This document shows, one piece after another, positions 19,142-28,808 of a stretch of 64,000 nucleotides of DNA (position 1 is the first letter of the stretch; each line of letters begins with the position of its first letter). The translations under genes were made by a program, and so were the position numbers. Origin of the DNA: Algibacter pectinivorans (GTDB lineage Bacteria > Bacteroidota > Bacteroidia > Flavobacteriales > Flavobacteriaceae); assembly GCF_900112595.1 (NCBI RefSeq), contig NZ_FOMI01000011.1, positions 22,269 through 86,268 of the forward strand, in the 5' to 3' direction. Below the pieces are notes generated by a model, which saw nothing but the letters and a program-made list of their open reading frames with translations, was not told where the DNA came from and searched no databases.

Positions 19142-21592
19142 CTAGAAATTATCGACATTTAGAACAACCCTTACCGACCTAAAATCTTTAACACTCATAA
19201 AGCTGTTATTAATTTTCATAATGGCTTCTTTTGTTTTTGCTAACGATTGTTGTTTTGGAATTTTAACCAAAATGTTTTTATGAAACTGATTCCTTATTCT
19301 GGCCACTGGTGGCGACTCCGGCCCCAACACATAATCTTTAAACACCTGCCTAAGCGACTTTGCATACCATATAGAAGCGGTTTCTACCTTATTATAATCC
19401 TTATGTTTTAAAGTAATTTTTATCTGCTTGTAAACCGGCGGATATTTAAAATTATACCTATCATCCATTTGCTCCTTAAACATATCTATATAATTATTAG
19501 TAGATACTTGTTGCAAAATATTATGGTATGGATTATACGTTTGTATTAAAACCTTACCACGCTCTTCGGTACGTCCTGCCCTACCAGATACTTGCTGCAT
19601 AAGCTGAAAACTACGCTCGTGCGCTCTAAAATCTGGAAAATTAAGCATATTATCGGCATTCATAATACCAACCAGCTTTACGTTTCTAAAATCTAAACCT
19701 TTAGTTAGCATTTGGGTGCCTACCAGAATATCAATTTCTTGTTGCTCTAATGCAGTAATTATTTTCTCGTAACCATATTTGCCGCGCGTGGTATCTAAAT
19801 CCATTCGCGCTACTTTGTGCTCCGGGAAAAGCAATTTTACTTCCCCTTCTATTTGCTCTGTTCCAAAACCTTTACTGTCTAAATCTTGACCGCCACAGGC
19901 TTCACAATTTTGCTTCATAGCAGAATTATAACCGCAATAGTGACAGCGCAATTGATTTCTATATTGGTGGTAAGTTAAACTCACATCGCAATTAGGACAT
20001 TGCGGCGAGTGCCCACATGTATTACACTCCACAATTGGGGAGAATCCTCGTCGGTTTTGGAATAATATTACTTGATGGCCTTCACTTAGGGTTTCTTGCA
20101 TTTCCTCAATTAACCTATCGCTAAAATGCCCTTTCATGCGCTTCCTTTTTAGCTTATCCTTAATATCAACCAACTCAATATCGGGCATTAAAACGTCGTT
20201 ATAACGCTTTGTAATTTCAACAAACCCATATTTATCTTGTTGCGCATTAAAGTAACTTTCTAGACTTGGAGTAGCAGAACCCAAGAGCGTTTTAGCCTTG
20301 TGCATGTGCGCTAAAACTACAGCAGTATCGCGCGCATGGTAACGCGGTGCAGGATCAAATTGCTTAAACGATTGTTCGTGCTCCTCATCCACTATAATTA
20401 AGCCTAAATTATCGAAAGGTAAAAATATAGACGAGCGTGCGCCTAGTATTATTTTCGCTTTCGCGGAATTGTGCAGTACATTATTCCACACCTCAACACG
20501 CTCGTGCGTTGAGTATTTAGAGTGAAAAACAGCAACCTGCTCGCCAAAGTAATTTTGTAATCTTGTAACCAATTGTGTGGTTAAAGCTATTTCTGGAAGT
20601 AAATATAAAACCTGCTTTCCTTGTTGGATTACATCTTCTATAAGTTTTACATACACCTCGGTTTTACCTGATGATGTTACACCATGTAATAAGGTAACGT
20701 GATGTTTTTCAAAAGACGCTTTTATTTCTGTTAAGGCTGCCTGTTGATACTCATTAAGTCGTTTTGAAGCTTCGGTTTCTTCGCCAGAATACTCTACCCT
20801 ATCCCTTTGAATATAATATTCTTTAAGAACACCTTTATTAATTAAAGATTTTATGATCGAGCTAGAGGCACCACTTTCGGTAGTTAAATCGCTAACCTTT
20901 ACAGGCTTTTTTGTTTTGGCAGAAATAGAAAACAACGTCATAACAACATCGCGTTGTTTTGGTGCTCTACTCAAATCATCCAACAATTTATGAAGCTCTA
21001 CCTCGGCCGTGTAATGCGGATCTAACTTAACATAACGCACCAATTTTGGTTTATACTTTTCATAAACCTCTTCCTCTACAGTAATAGCCTCTTTCTCAAT
21101 AAGCCTTTTAATAACAGGAAGAACATTCTTTTTATCTAAAATACTAGCAATATCATGAATCTTTAAAGAGGATTGATGGTGCAACGCTTCGTAAACCAAA
21201 AACTCATCATCTTTTAATATAGACTCATCAATAGTATTAACATTGTTTTTAGTAATTACAGTTTCGCTTTCTAAAATAAAAGCACTTGGCAATGCAGCCC
21301 GCATTACATCTCCCATAGTACACATATAATACTCCGAGATCCAATGCCAAAGTTTTAACTGGTACTCATTTACTACAGGCGATTCATCTAATATTTGTTC
21401 AATGTCTTTCGCCTCATAAGCTGCAGGTGCATTCTCATGTATGTTAAAAACAACACCGGTATATATTTTAGATTTTCCAAAAGGCACAGCAACGCGCATA
21501 CCAACTTTTAAAAAATTGGCTTCGGCAGCAGTTATGCTATACGTAAATAGCTTTTGAAGCGGTATAGGAATTATAACGTCTATAAAGTGCAA
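19142..21592 (-). CDS. priA: primosomal replication helicase PriA
   Basis: An 816-residue 3'-to-5' DNA helicase that reloads the replisome at stalled forks. The N-terminal DNA-binding part (about 1-110) is followed by a winged-helix stretch, Walker A GVTSSGKT (about 306-313), the DEEH box (VDEEHEQSF, about 400), and a zinc-binding insert with eight cysteines (CNTCGHSPQCPNC and CHYCG with CEACG, about 520-570). Helicase motifs follow (GTQMLTKGLDF, QVSGRAGR). The C-terminal domain ends VRVVLNVDNF. It starts 30 bases after the DUF2147 gene on the same strand, probably in one transcript with nadC and the yihY-like gene. A decayed copy of its 3' end lies directly downstream. Confidence 0.97.
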   Translation of the reverse strand: MHFIDVIIPIPLQKLFTYSITAAEANFLKVGMRVAVPFGKSKIYTGVVFNIHENAPAAYEAKDIEQILDESPVVNEYQLKLWHWISEYYMCTMGDVMRAALPSAFILESETVITKNNVNTIDESILKDDEFLVYEALHHQSSLKIHDIASILDKKNVLPVIKRLIEKEAITVEEEVYEKYKPKLVRYVKLDPHYTAEVELHKLLDDLSRAPKQRDVVMTLFSISAKTKKPVKVSDLTTESGASSSIIKSLINKGVLKEYYIQRDRVEYSGEETEASKRLNEYQQAALTEIKASFEKHHVTLLHGVTSSGKTEVYVKLIEDVIQQGKQVLYLLPEIALTTQLVTRLQNYFGEQVAVFHSKYSTHERVEVWNNVLHNSAKAKIILGARSSIFLPFDNLGLIIVDEEHEQSFKQFDPAPRYHARDTAVVLAHMHKAKTLLGSATPSLESYFNAQQDKYGFVEITKRYNDVLMPDIELVDIKDKLKRKRMKGHFSDRLIEEMQETLSEGHQVILFQNRRGFSPIVECNTCGHSPQCPNCDVSLTYHQYRNQLRCHYCGYNSAMKQNCEACGGQDLDSKGFGTEQIEGEVKLLFPEHKVARMDLDTTRGKYGYEKIITALEQQEIDILVGTQMLTKGLDFRNVKLVGIMNADNMLNFPDFRAHERSFQLMQQVSGRAGRTEERGKVLIQTYNPYHNILQQVSTNNYIDMFKEQMDDRYNFKYPPVYKQIKITLKHKDYNKVETASIWYAKSLRQVFKDYVLGPESPPVARIRNQFHKNILVKIPKQQSLAKTKEAIMKINNSFMSVKDFRSVRVVLNVDNF

Positions 21593-21622
21593 ACGGCTTA
21601 AGATTTAATATTATAAAAAGAA

Positions 21623-22045
21623 TTATTGATGGCGAATCCAATATTGTGTAAGGTATAAAAAAGAAATATAGCCACGTACTTGAAGCTTTCCTGTATCCTC
21701 CATTAACTTTATTCTGCACTTATATTCTTTTCCATTTTCAGCATCGAAAATAGTTCCGTTTTTATAATATTCGTCTTGCTTTTCCAGCTCATTAATAATA
21801 ACCATACCTAAAATTGGTTTATCTTTTTTATCACCTTCACAGTTTTGACACAAAGTATTTTTATCAAACGGCTCTAGTATTTCTATAACCTTGCCAAAAA
21901 TCTTACCGTTTTCTTCATAAATATCTACAATACATTTATGTGCGCCTGTTTCATCATCAACCGTTTTCCATTGTCCTAAAACACCTTGAGATTGCACCGT
22001 TAGCAACAAACAATATAACACTATAAAACACATATAATTCTTCAT
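21623..22045 (-). CDS. DUF2147 family exported protein
   Basis: 140 residues with a signal peptide (about 1-20, ending VQSQ). The mature part begins GVLGQWKTVDDETG and includes CIVDIYEENGKIFGKV and a cysteine pair LCQNCEGD, then KPILGMVIINEL, the pattern of DUF2147, a small beta-barrel-like periplasmic family of unknown role. The last residues read LTQYWIRHQ, the usual W-x-R end. It is 2 bases downstream of the yihY-like gene and 30 bases upstream of priA. Confidence 0.85.
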   Translation of the reverse strand: MKNYMCFIVLYCLLLTVQSQGVLGQWKTVDDETGAHKCIVDIYEENGKIFGKVIEILEPFDKNTLCQNCEGDKKDKPILGMVIINELEKQDEYYKNGTIFDAENGKEYKCRIKLMEDTGKLQVRGYISFLYLTQYWIRHQ

Positions 22046-22047
22046 AA

Positions 22048-22989
22048 CTAAAAGCTTTTTCTAAGTTTATTTAATGAGGCATTCAATTCGTAACCCAACA
22101 ATAAAATATTAGAGTTAAGCCACAGGTAAAATAATAAAATTAATAACGCGCCAATAGAACCATACAGTTTGTTGTATTGTCCAAAATTTTCAATGTAAAT
22201 ACCAAACAAATAAGACGTTAATATAATAAGCAACGTTGTAAATATAGCACCTATAGAAAAGAATTTAGACTCTCGCCCTTCTCTTGTTCCAAAATAATAC
22301 AAGGTAGCTGTTGCCATATACACCATAACTACAAAAAACAGATATTGCACCACATTGGTCCAAAAAACCCCTTCGGAATCTACATGATAACCTCTATCCT
22401 CGAAAACCGTTATTAACTCTTGCACTACGTATATTTGAATATACCCAAGTACGATAATGGTAAAAATAAGTAAAAAAGCTAATATTAAAGCTATACCTAA
22501 GGCATACATATATTGCTTAAATACGTTACGCGTTAATTGCTCGTGATAAGAATTTTCGAATCCAGAAAAAACAGCGTTTACACCATTTGCCATTAACGCT
22601 ACCGACAACACAAAAACGGAAGATAATAACCCACCACGTTGCGATTGGTCTATATTTTCGAAAATATTTTCAAAGAAAAAATCTGAGGTACTTGGAGGTA
22701 AAAACGATTCTAGAAATTGTAAAAATTCAATTTTAAAATCATCAATAGGCACGTATGGTATTATAATTAAAACAAATAGTAAAAAAGGAAAAATTGCAGT
22801 AAAAAAACTAAAAGCTATGGCACTAGCCCTAGTGGTTAAAGCGCCTTTTACAATACCCGTTATATACAACTCAAGTAAATCGTAAAATGAGAGTCCCTCA
22901 AGCCCTGGAAGCTTTATTTGCTTAAAAAAACGAACCAAGACATTAACTACGGGTATTTTATCTAGTTTTTCCTCAAGACTTCTGGACAT
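22048..22989 (-). CDS. YihY/BrkB family inner-membrane protein
   Basis: 313 residues with about six membrane-spanning helices between 50 and 300. Family motifs include RASAIAFSFFTAIFPFLLF near the first helix and NGVNAVFSGFENSYH, and the C-terminal YGSIGALLILLFYLW. The YihY/BrkB family (once misannotated as RNase BN) has no settled function; transport and envelope roles have been proposed. It lies between nadC (77-base gap) and the DUF2147 gene. Confidence 0.9.
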   Translation of the reverse strand: MSRSLEEKLDKIPVVNVLVRFFKQIKLPGLEGLSFYDLLELYITGIVKGALTTRASAIAFSFFTAIFPFLLFVLIIIPYVPIDDFKIEFLQFLESFLPPSTSDFFFENIFENIDQSQRGGLLSSVFVLSVALMANGVNAVFSGFENSYHEQLTRNVFKQYMYALGIALILAFLLIFTIIVLGYIQIYVVQELITVFEDRGYHVDSEGVFWTNVVQYLFFVVMVYMATATLYYFGTREGRESKFFSIGAIFTTLLIILTSYLFGIYIENFGQYNKLYGSIGALLILLFYLWLNSNILLLGYELNASLNKLRKSF

Positions 22990-23066
22990 TAATAATTTAT
23001 GTTATAATTGTGTATATAACAAAGTTATTAAAATTAAAAAGTAAAAACAGATTTAAAAAAGGTTAA

Positions 23067-23927
23067 TTACTTAATAGCTTTTAAACTTAAATCCATATTG
23101 TGTACAGAATGCGTTAAAGCACCACAAGAAATATAATTTACACCACATTCTGCATAGTGCCTAATGGTACTTTCGTTTATATTTCCCGAAGATTCGGTAA
23201 GACATTTATCGCCAATTAACTTCACGGCTTTTCTAGTATCTTCATAGTCAAAATTATCTAACAAAATTCGATATACCCCTTCGTTATTCAGTATTTCTTG
23301 AACCTCTAATAAATCCCTAGCCTCGACCATAATTTGAAGATCCCTTTTCGTTTCCTTCAAATAATCTTTAGTCATTTCTATGGCCTTTGTAATACCTCCT
23401 GCAAAATCAATGTGGTTGTCTTTAAGCATAATCATATCGTATAAAGCAAACCTATGGTTTTCGCCCCCACCAATTTTTACGGCCCATTTTTCTAACACGC
23501 GAATTCCCGGTGTCGTTTTTCTAGTATCTAAAATTCTAGTTTTAGTACCTTTAACTAAATCAACAAACATTCTAGTTTTAGTAGCAATAGCACTCATACG
23601 TTGCATAGCGTTTAACACGGTACGCTCTGCTTTTAAAATAGATTGCGATGGTCCTTCAACGTACATTACAACATCGCCGTATGTAACTTCGGTACCATCT
23701 TCTAAACGCACATCTAATTTTAAATTTTTATCAACATAAGCAAACACCTTTTTTGCAAAATTAACACCACCAATAACCCCTTTATCTTTAACTAAAAGCT
23801 TAGCTTTTCCTCTGGCATTTGCCGGAATACAAGCCAAAGAACTATGATCGCCATCTCCAACATCTTCTCGGATAGCATTTTCAATAATCATCTTAACTTC
23901 TGTGTCAAACTGCTCTTGTGTTATCAT
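23067..23927 (-). CDS. nadC: nicotinate-nucleotide pyrophosphorylase (carboxylating)
   Basis: 286 residues, normal for quinolinate phosphoribosyltransferase, which joins quinolinate and PRPP to nicotinate mononucleotide in NAD synthesis. Motifs: REDVGDGDHSS at the N-terminus; RTVLNAMQRMSAIATKTR; the substrate-binding LDTRKTTPGIRVLEKWAV; KIGGGENHRFALYDMIMLKDNH; and SSGNI near the end. nadA and nadB are not in the window. Its minus-strand -7 element TATTTTTG is at 23950-23957. Confidence 0.96.
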   Translation of the reverse strand: MITQEQFDTEVKMIIENAIREDVGDGDHSSLACIPANARGKAKLLVKDKGVIGGVNFAKKVFAYVDKNLKLDVRLEDGTEVTYGDVVMYVEGPSQSILKAERTVLNAMQRMSAIATKTRMFVDLVKGTKTRILDTRKTTPGIRVLEKWAVKIGGGENHRFALYDMIMLKDNHIDFAGGITKAIEMTKDYLKETKRDLQIMVEARDLLEVQEILNNEGVYRILLDNFDYEDTRKAVKLIGDKCLTESSGNINESTIRHYAECGVNYISCGALTHSVHNMDLSLKAIK

Positions 23928-23949
23928 AATACTTATAAATTAATACAAG

Positions 23950-23957
23950 CAAAAATA
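23950..23957 (-). promoter_or_regulatory. -7 promoter element ahead of nadC
   Basis: Minus-strand TATTTTTG, 23 bases upstream of the nadC ATG. The nearest upstream TTG is 28 bases away, further than usual, so only the -7 element is convincing. The rest of the 293-base gap to rlmH is AT-rich with no other feature that I can support. Confidence 0.4.
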
Positions 23958-24220
23958 AGAAATAGATTAACTAAATTATATTTTACAATTACGAATTTTA
24001 TATTTTTTTTCTAACTAAAATATATTATTCCTAAATTTAAACTACTTTTTTTTCATTTTAAAACAACTAATCATTTAAAAATCATTGTCTTTAACTATTT
24101 AGGCTTAAACTATAAGTGGATTATGATACTAACTTAAAATATACTTATTTTGCTATTTACTAAATGCTAAATGTAATTGAATATATTCAATTACGCCCAA
24201 AACCTATTTATTTCTAATAA

Positions 24221-24694
24221 ATGACTATTACATTAATTACAATTGGTAAAACCGACAATAAAAACCTTGTAGCCTTAATAACGGAATACACAAAACGCTT
24301 AACACACTATATTAAATTTAATTTGGAGGTTATACCGGATATAAAAAACGCTAAAAACTTAAGCCAAACCCAGCAAAAAGAAAAAGAAGGTGAATTAGTT
24401 TTAAATAAAATTAAACCTACAGACACCGTAATATTGTTAGATGAAAACGGTAAACAGTTAGATTCTGTAGCCCTTTCAACCTACCTACAAAAATATATGA
24501 ATTCTGGAATAAAACGCCTTGTGTTTGTTATTGGAGGCCCTTATGGGTTTTCCGAAACCATTTATAAACAATCAAACGGCAAACTATCCTTATCTAAAAT
24601 GACGTTTTCGCACCAAATGATTCGCTTGTTTTTTATAGAGCAATTGTACAGAGGCTTCACTATCCTAAAGAATGAACCTTACCACCATAGGTAA
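24221..24694 (+). CDS. rlmH: 23S rRNA (pseudouridine1915-N3)-methyltransferase
   Basis: 157 residues, the standard length for RlmH, a SPOUT methyltransferase acting on the assembled ribosome at helix 69. The SAM-binding knot is visible as LVFVIGGPYGFSETIY followed by LSLSKMTFSHQMIRLFFIEQLYRG and the C-terminal NEPYHHR. It is convergent with hpf, with a shared hairpin between them. Confidence 0.96.
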   Translation: MTITLITIGKTDNKNLVALITEYTKRLTHYIKFNLEVIPDIKNAKNLSQTQQKEKEGELVLNKIKPTDTVILLDENGKQLDSVALSTYLQKYMNSGIKRLVFVIGGPYGFSETIYKQSNGKLSLSKMTFSHQMIRLFFIEQLYRGFTILKNEPYHHR

Positions 24695-24762
24695 ATTTAC
24701 AGTCTCAGTATTCAGTTTTGAGTATTCGGTAGTTACTCAGGCTTATAATACTCCTTTTAAAC

Positions 24763-24803
24763 AAAAAAAGATGACTAAACATAATGTTGTAGCCATCTTT
24801 TTC
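24763..24803. terminator. bidirectional terminator between rlmH and hpf
   Basis: The outer stem AAAAAGATG / CATCTTTTT continues inward with CTA / TAG and AACAT / ATGTT, separated by single mismatches or bulges. T runs are present on both strands. It is located between two convergent stop codons. Confidence 0.75.
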
Positions 24804-24831
24804 TTCGGTTTTAAGGTCTTCCTACTAAACG

Positions 24832-25131
24832 CTAATGTGTTTTATATATCTCTTTGCGCTTTTTAAGCTGTCGCTCTAAATCGCTTACTGTTTCCCTTAC
24901 CGCAACTTCAAAATTATGTTCGTTAGACGTGGCAAAAATTCGAGGTCCTGGTAAGCTTAATTCAATATTACAAATTTTACCTTTATCGTGGTCTTTTTCA
25001 TCTTGCTTAAAATGTACCGCAGCATTTATTAAAAACTCATATCTGTTAAACAATTTTTCTAACTTCTCCTTTGTGAATGATGAAAGTGTCTCACTTACAT
25101 CCACGCCTACGTACTGAAAATTTACTGTCAT
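24832..25131 (-). CDS. hpf: ribosome hibernation-promoting factor (short HPF/RaiA type)
   Basis: 99 residues, the short form without the long-HPF C-terminal dimerisation domain. It opens MTVNFQYVGVDVSETLSSFTKEKLEKLF and ends in the charged helix DLERQLKKRKEIYKTH. The family binds the 30S decoding site and inactivates ribosomes in stationary phase. Because only the short type is present here, whether this organism makes 100S dimers with it cannot be read from sequence. Confidence 0.92.
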   Translation of the reverse strand: MTVNFQYVGVDVSETLSSFTKEKLEKLFNRYEFLINAAVHFKQDEKDHDKGKICNIELSLPGPRIFATSNEHNFEVAVRETVSDLERQLKKRKEIYKTH

Positions 25132-25248
25132 AGTCCTTGTCTTTTAATGTTTAATTATTACCCCAATATACAGGTTTTTTACATAAGAAAAAGAAACAAA
25201 AATCATAAAATGGTGCTAAAATTTTATTTAGAAAAATAAAGGCTCCTG

Positions 25249-25280
25249 TTGTTATTTAAAATCAAGAAATAGTACTTTTG
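25249..25280 (+). promoter_or_regulatory. promoter of rdgB
   Basis: TTG (25249-25251), 21 bases, TACTTTTG (25273-25280). The ATG follows at 25300. Confidence 0.7.
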
Positions 25281-25299
25281 ATGGTATAAAAAAAAATTT

Positions 25300-25887
25300 A
25301 TGCAACTCGTTTTCGCAACCAACAACCTAAATAAGGTTAAAGAAGTACAGGCTTTAATACCTTCTGAAATAAAAATACTTAGTTTAAAAGATATAGAATG
25401 TTTTGAGGATATTCCTGAAACGCAAAACACTATAGAAGGTAATGCCATTCAAAAAGCCGAATATATAAAAACCCATTACGGTTATGATTGTTTTGCCGAT
25501 GACACAGGTCTAGAGGTAGAAACTCTAAACGGTGCTCCTGGAGTTTACTCCGCTCGATATGCGGGCGAACAAAAGGATGCTAACGACAACATGAATAAAT
25601 TGCTAGAAGCCTTGCAAAACGAAACTAATAAAAATGCGCAATTTAAAACCGTAGTAGCACTAAATATTAATAATAAAACACAAACGTTTACGGGAATATG
25701 CAAAGGTAGTATAACAAGCTCTAAACATGGCGATAAGGGTTTTGGATACGACCCCATATTTAAACCAAACAACTATAACATTACGTTTGCCGAAATGGAT
25801 TTATCCACAAAAAACAGCATTGGACACCGCGGAAAAGCTGTTACTAAATTGGTCCAGTTTTTAAAACTTCTAAAAGAAAAAAAATAG
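25300..25887 (+). CDS. rdgB: XTP/dITP diphosphohydrolase
   Basis: 195 residues, the usual length for RdgB/HAM1 enzymes, which remove inosine and xanthosine triphosphates from the nucleotide pool. Motifs: [12 protein letters not shown] at the N-terminus, [41 protein letters not shown], and the base-recognition IGHRGKA near the end. The (p)ppGpp enzyme gene follows 55 bases later on the same strand. Confidence 0.96.
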   Translation: MQLVFATNNLNKVKEVQALIPSEIKILSLKDIECFEDIPETQNTIEGNAIQKAEYIKTHYGYDCFADDTGLEVETLNGAPGVYSARYAGEQKDANDNMNKLLEALQNETNKNAQFKTVVALNINNKTQTFTGICKGSITSSKHGDKGFGYDPIFKPNNYNITFAEMDLSTKNSIGHRGKAVTKLVQFLKLLKEKK

Positions 25888-25942
25888 CAAAAAAAGTAAT
25901 TTCGATGTTGGCTATTAATTTTCTTTATCTTACTTTTAATTT

Positions 25943-28168
25943 ATGACAGAGGAAGCTATAGAAAAAGAGAATGCCACTATTGCCAAAGCCTACAAAGAAT
26001 TATTAAAAGTTAGTTATACCACGCTTTCTAACGACGACAAAAAACTAATTCGTAGTGCTTTTGAAGTAGCTTTAGATGGCCATAAGGACCAACGAAGAAA
26101 ATCTGGAGAAGCTTATATTTTCCACCCTATTGCTGTGGCAAAAATTGTGGCGCAAGAAATTGGACTAGATGCAACTTCTATTGCCGCGGCTTTACTTCAT
26201 GATGTGGTTGAAGATAGTCCTGATTATGAAATTAAGGACATTGAAAAAAAGTTTGGAAAAACCATTGCAACTATTGTCGATGGTCTTACAAAAATATCTT
26301 CCTTAAGTAAAGAAAAGGATATGGATGTATCCTTGCAAGCTGAGAATTTCCGTAAAATGCTCTTAACTCTAAATGATGACGTAAGAGTTATAATTATAAA
26401 AATTGCAGATAGGCTTCATAATATGCAAACCATGGACTCTATGCGTCCAGATAAACAAATAAAAATTGCATCTGAAACCCTATACATTTATGCACCACTA
26501 GCACATAGAATTGGTTTGTATAACATTAAAACCGAGCTTGAAGATTTAGGACTAAAATATACCGAGCCCGAAGTTTACAACGACATTCTTAATAAAATAA
26601 AGGAAAGCAAAGAAGAACAAGACGAGTATATTACTCAGTTTAGCGATGTTATAAAAAATTCGCTCGATAAGGAAAATTTACGATATAACATTAAAGGAAG
26701 ACCTAAGTCTATTTTTTCTATTAGAAAGAAAATGACAAATCAAGGTGTTACCTTTGATGAAGTATACGACAAATTTGCTATTAGAATAATTTACAAGTGT
26801 GACGCAGACCCGCAGAATGAAAAGTTTATTGCTTGGAAAATATACTCCATAGTAACAGACCATTTTAGACCTAACCCTATACGTCTGCGTGATTGGATTT
26901 CATCGCCAAAATCAACTGGATACGAAGCCCTACATATTACTGTAATGGGGCCAAAAGGACGTTGGGTAGAAGTACAAATACGTAGTGAACGTATGCACGA
27001 AATAGCCGAAAAAGGTTATGCGGCTCATTACAAATACAAACAAGGTAACGAAAAAGAAGACAACTTAGAAAGCTGGATTAACAGGTTACAAGAAGCCTTA
27101 GAAAATCCAGACATGAATGCTGTAGATTTTGTTGAACAATTTAAACTCAACCTATACTCCAAAGAAATATTTGTATTTACACCTGGTGGAGATTTAAAGT
27201 CACTACCTAAAGGAGCAACTGCTCTAGACTTTGCCTTTAGCATACATACCGAAGTAGGAATGAAAACTCGTGGCGCTAAGGTAAATGGTAAACTAGAACC
27301 TTTAAGTCATATTTTAAAAAGTGGCGACCAAGTCGATATTTTAACTTCCGATAATGTAAAACCCAACCCTAACTGGTTAGATTATGCCACAACGGCAAGA
27401 GCTAGAAGTAAAATTAAATCGGCACTAAAAGAAGACAAAAAAATAATTGCTGAAGACGGAAAAGAAATACTACGTCGTAAATTAAAACAGTTAAAAATTA
27501 CGCTAGATGAATCTTCCGTTAACGAAATGGTCAGTTATTTTAAGCTCAAAACCAGTCTCGACTTATTTTACAGAATTGGTCTTGGCTCCATAGATAATAC
27601 TATGCTAAAAAGCTACGCTTCATCAAGAAGTAACGCTTTAATGAGTTTTATAAAAAATAAAATTTCTAGAAAGACAACCATCTCCAAAGATGACTTAGAA
27701 AAACAGGAAATAACATTAAAATACGATTCTATTGTTTTTGGAAAAAATGAAGAAACCCTGGATTATAAACTATCAAACTGTTGTAATCCAATCCCTGGTG
27801 ATCGCGTTTTTGGCTTCTTAACCGTTAAGGAAGGCATAAAAGTGCACAAAAAAAATTGCCCTAATGCCGTAAGTTTACAATCCAATTACTCCTACAGAAT
27901 CATGGAGGCTAAGTGGATAGACTCCTCTCAGCAAGAGTTTTTAGTTAAAATAGAATTAACAGGTATAGATCACATTGGACTTGTAAACGACATTACTAAA
28001 ATTGTATCTGCTAACATGCACGTAAACATGAGAAGTATTAGTTTTGAAACTAATGCAGGTCTATTTTCAGGAAAAATTAATGTTGTTGTTAAAAATAACA
28101 CCATTATTAGAAAACTTATTGAAAAACTTAAAAAAATTAACGGCATAGACAAAGTTAGGAGAGTTTAA
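25943..28168 (+). CDS. bifunctional (p)ppGpp synthetase/hydrolase (Rel/SpoT)
   Basis: 741 residues. Domains in order: HD hydrolase (about 50-200; HDVVED near 86-91 and KIADRLHNM are intact, so hydrolysis is expected); RelA/SpoT synthetase (about 240-360; GRPKSIFSIRKKM, SPKSTGYEALHITV, VEVQIRSERMHEIAEKG); TGS (about 395-460; VFTPGGDLKSLPKGATALDFAF); a cysteine-containing region (SNCCNPIPGDRVFGF and KKNCPN, about 610-645); and a C-terminal ACT domain (about 665-741). The synthetase motif reads RPKS where many bifunctional enzymes have RFKD, so charge at that site differs. It is cytosolic and ribosome-associated in the family. It sits upstream of the fur-like gene and purA, both linked to nucleotide and stress control. 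Confidence 0.95.
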   Translation: MTEEAIEKENATIAKAYKELLKVSYTTLSNDDKKLIRSAFEVALDGHKDQRRKSGEAYIFHPIAVAKIVAQEIGLDATSIAAALLHDVVEDSPDYEIKDIEKKFGKTIATIVDGLTKISSLSKEKDMDVSLQAENFRKMLLTLNDDVRVIIIKIADRLHNMQTMDSMRPDKQIKIASETLYIYAPLAHRIGLYNIKTELEDLGLKYTEPEVYNDILNKIKESKEEQDEYITQFSDVIKNSLDKENLRYNIKGRPKSIFSIRKKMTNQGVTFDEVYDKFAIRIIYKCDADPQNEKFIAWKIYSIVTDHFRPNPIRLRDWISSPKSTGYEALHITVMGPKGRWVEVQIRSERMHEIAEKGYAAHYKYKQGNEKEDNLESWINRLQEALENPDMNAVDFVEQFKLNLYSKEIFVFTPGGDLKSLPKGATALDFAFSIHTEVGMKTRGAKVNGKLEPLSHILKSGDQVDILTSDNVKPNPNWLDYATTARARSKIKSALKEDKKIIAEDGKEILRRKLKQLKITLDESSVNEMVSYFKLKTSLDLFYRIGLGSIDNTMLKSYASSRSNALMSFIKNKISRKTTISKDDLEKQEITLKYDSIVFGKNEETLDYKLSNCCNPIPGDRVFGFLTVKEGIKVHKKNCPNAVSLQSNYSYRIMEAKWIDSSQQEFLVKIELTGIDHIGLVNDITKIVSANMHVNMRSISFETNAGLFSGKINVVVKNNTIIRKLIEKLKKINGIDKVRRV

Positions 28169-28323
28169 TTAAAAACATCTATTTTTGCTCAAACACTTTT
28201 TAATTAAATATTGTTAATAGTTTAACACATTTCCATGTCGCACTTGTGTTTATGAGATTGTAATCCTAAAAAATTAGTTAATAAATTACAATAACATATT
28301 CTAAACAGTCTATAAAAAAAGTG

Positions 28324-28331
28324 TAAATTTG
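28324..28331 (+). promoter_or_regulatory. -7 promoter element of the fur-like gene
   Basis: TAAATTTG just 9 bases before the ATG at 28341. The in-frame TTG at 28329 falls inside this element, which argues against it as a start codon. The 5' leader would be only a few bases or none. Confidence 0.5.
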
Positions 28332-28340
28332 CAACGAATT

Positions 28341-28799
28341 ATGGATGAAAATATAGATTCGAAAAATCAAGAGATTGTTAAAAGCGTATTTACTAGCTTT
28401 TTAGAAACAAACGGGCATCGCAAAACACCTGAACGCTATGCCATACTTCAAGAAATTTACAATAACAAAGAACATTTTGATATAGAATCTCTATATCTTA
28501 ACATGAAAAATAAAAAGTATCGTGTGTCTCGTGCTACACTATACAATACTATCGAATTACTTTTAGAGTGTAAATTGGTTAGAAAACATCAATTTGGCAA
28601 AAACCAAGCACACTACGAGAAATCTTATTTTGATAGACAACATGATCATGTTATACTTACCGATACTGGTGAAGTTATTGAGTTTTGTGATCCTAGAATA
28701 CAATCTATAAAAAAAACTATCGAAGAGGTTTTCGATATTGAAATTAATAACCACTCGCTCTATTTTTACGGAAATAGAAAATCAACAACTAATAACTAA
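28341..28799 (+). CDS. Fur-family transcriptional regulator lacking the zinc-site cysteines
   Basis: 152 residues from the ATG at 28341; an upstream in-frame TTG lies within the promoter and was rejected. The winged-helix N-terminus is clear ([12 protein letters not shown], then [17 protein letters not shown]). The family metal-binding HDH is present in RQHDHVIL. The two cysteines that normally follow (H-D-H-L-I-C-x-x-C-G) are replaced, since the sequence reads [17 protein letters not shown], and the C-terminal CxxC is also missing ([10 protein letters not shown]). The structural zinc site is therefore absent, so the protein may sense a metal through another site or none. It is 9 bases upstream of purA, probably in one transcript. 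Confidence 0.9.
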   Translation: MDENIDSKNQEIVKSVFTSFLETNGHRKTPERYAILQEIYNNKEHFDIESLYLNMKNKKYRVSRATLYNTIELLLECKLVRKHQFGKNQAHYEKSYFDRQHDHVILTDTGEVIEFCDPRIQSIKKTIEEVFDIEINNHSLYFYGNRKSTTNN

Positions 28800-28808
28800 T
28801 ATTTTAAG

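Noticed and set aside
24672-24866. Open frame of 64 codons after rlmH on the plus strand.
   Set aside because: It overlaps the end of rlmH, runs through a terminator and into hpf, and its composition is that of intergenic DNA.
28329-28340. TTG start for the Fur-like gene giving four more residues.
   Set aside because: The TTG is part of the -7 promoter element; the ATG at 28341 is the better start.
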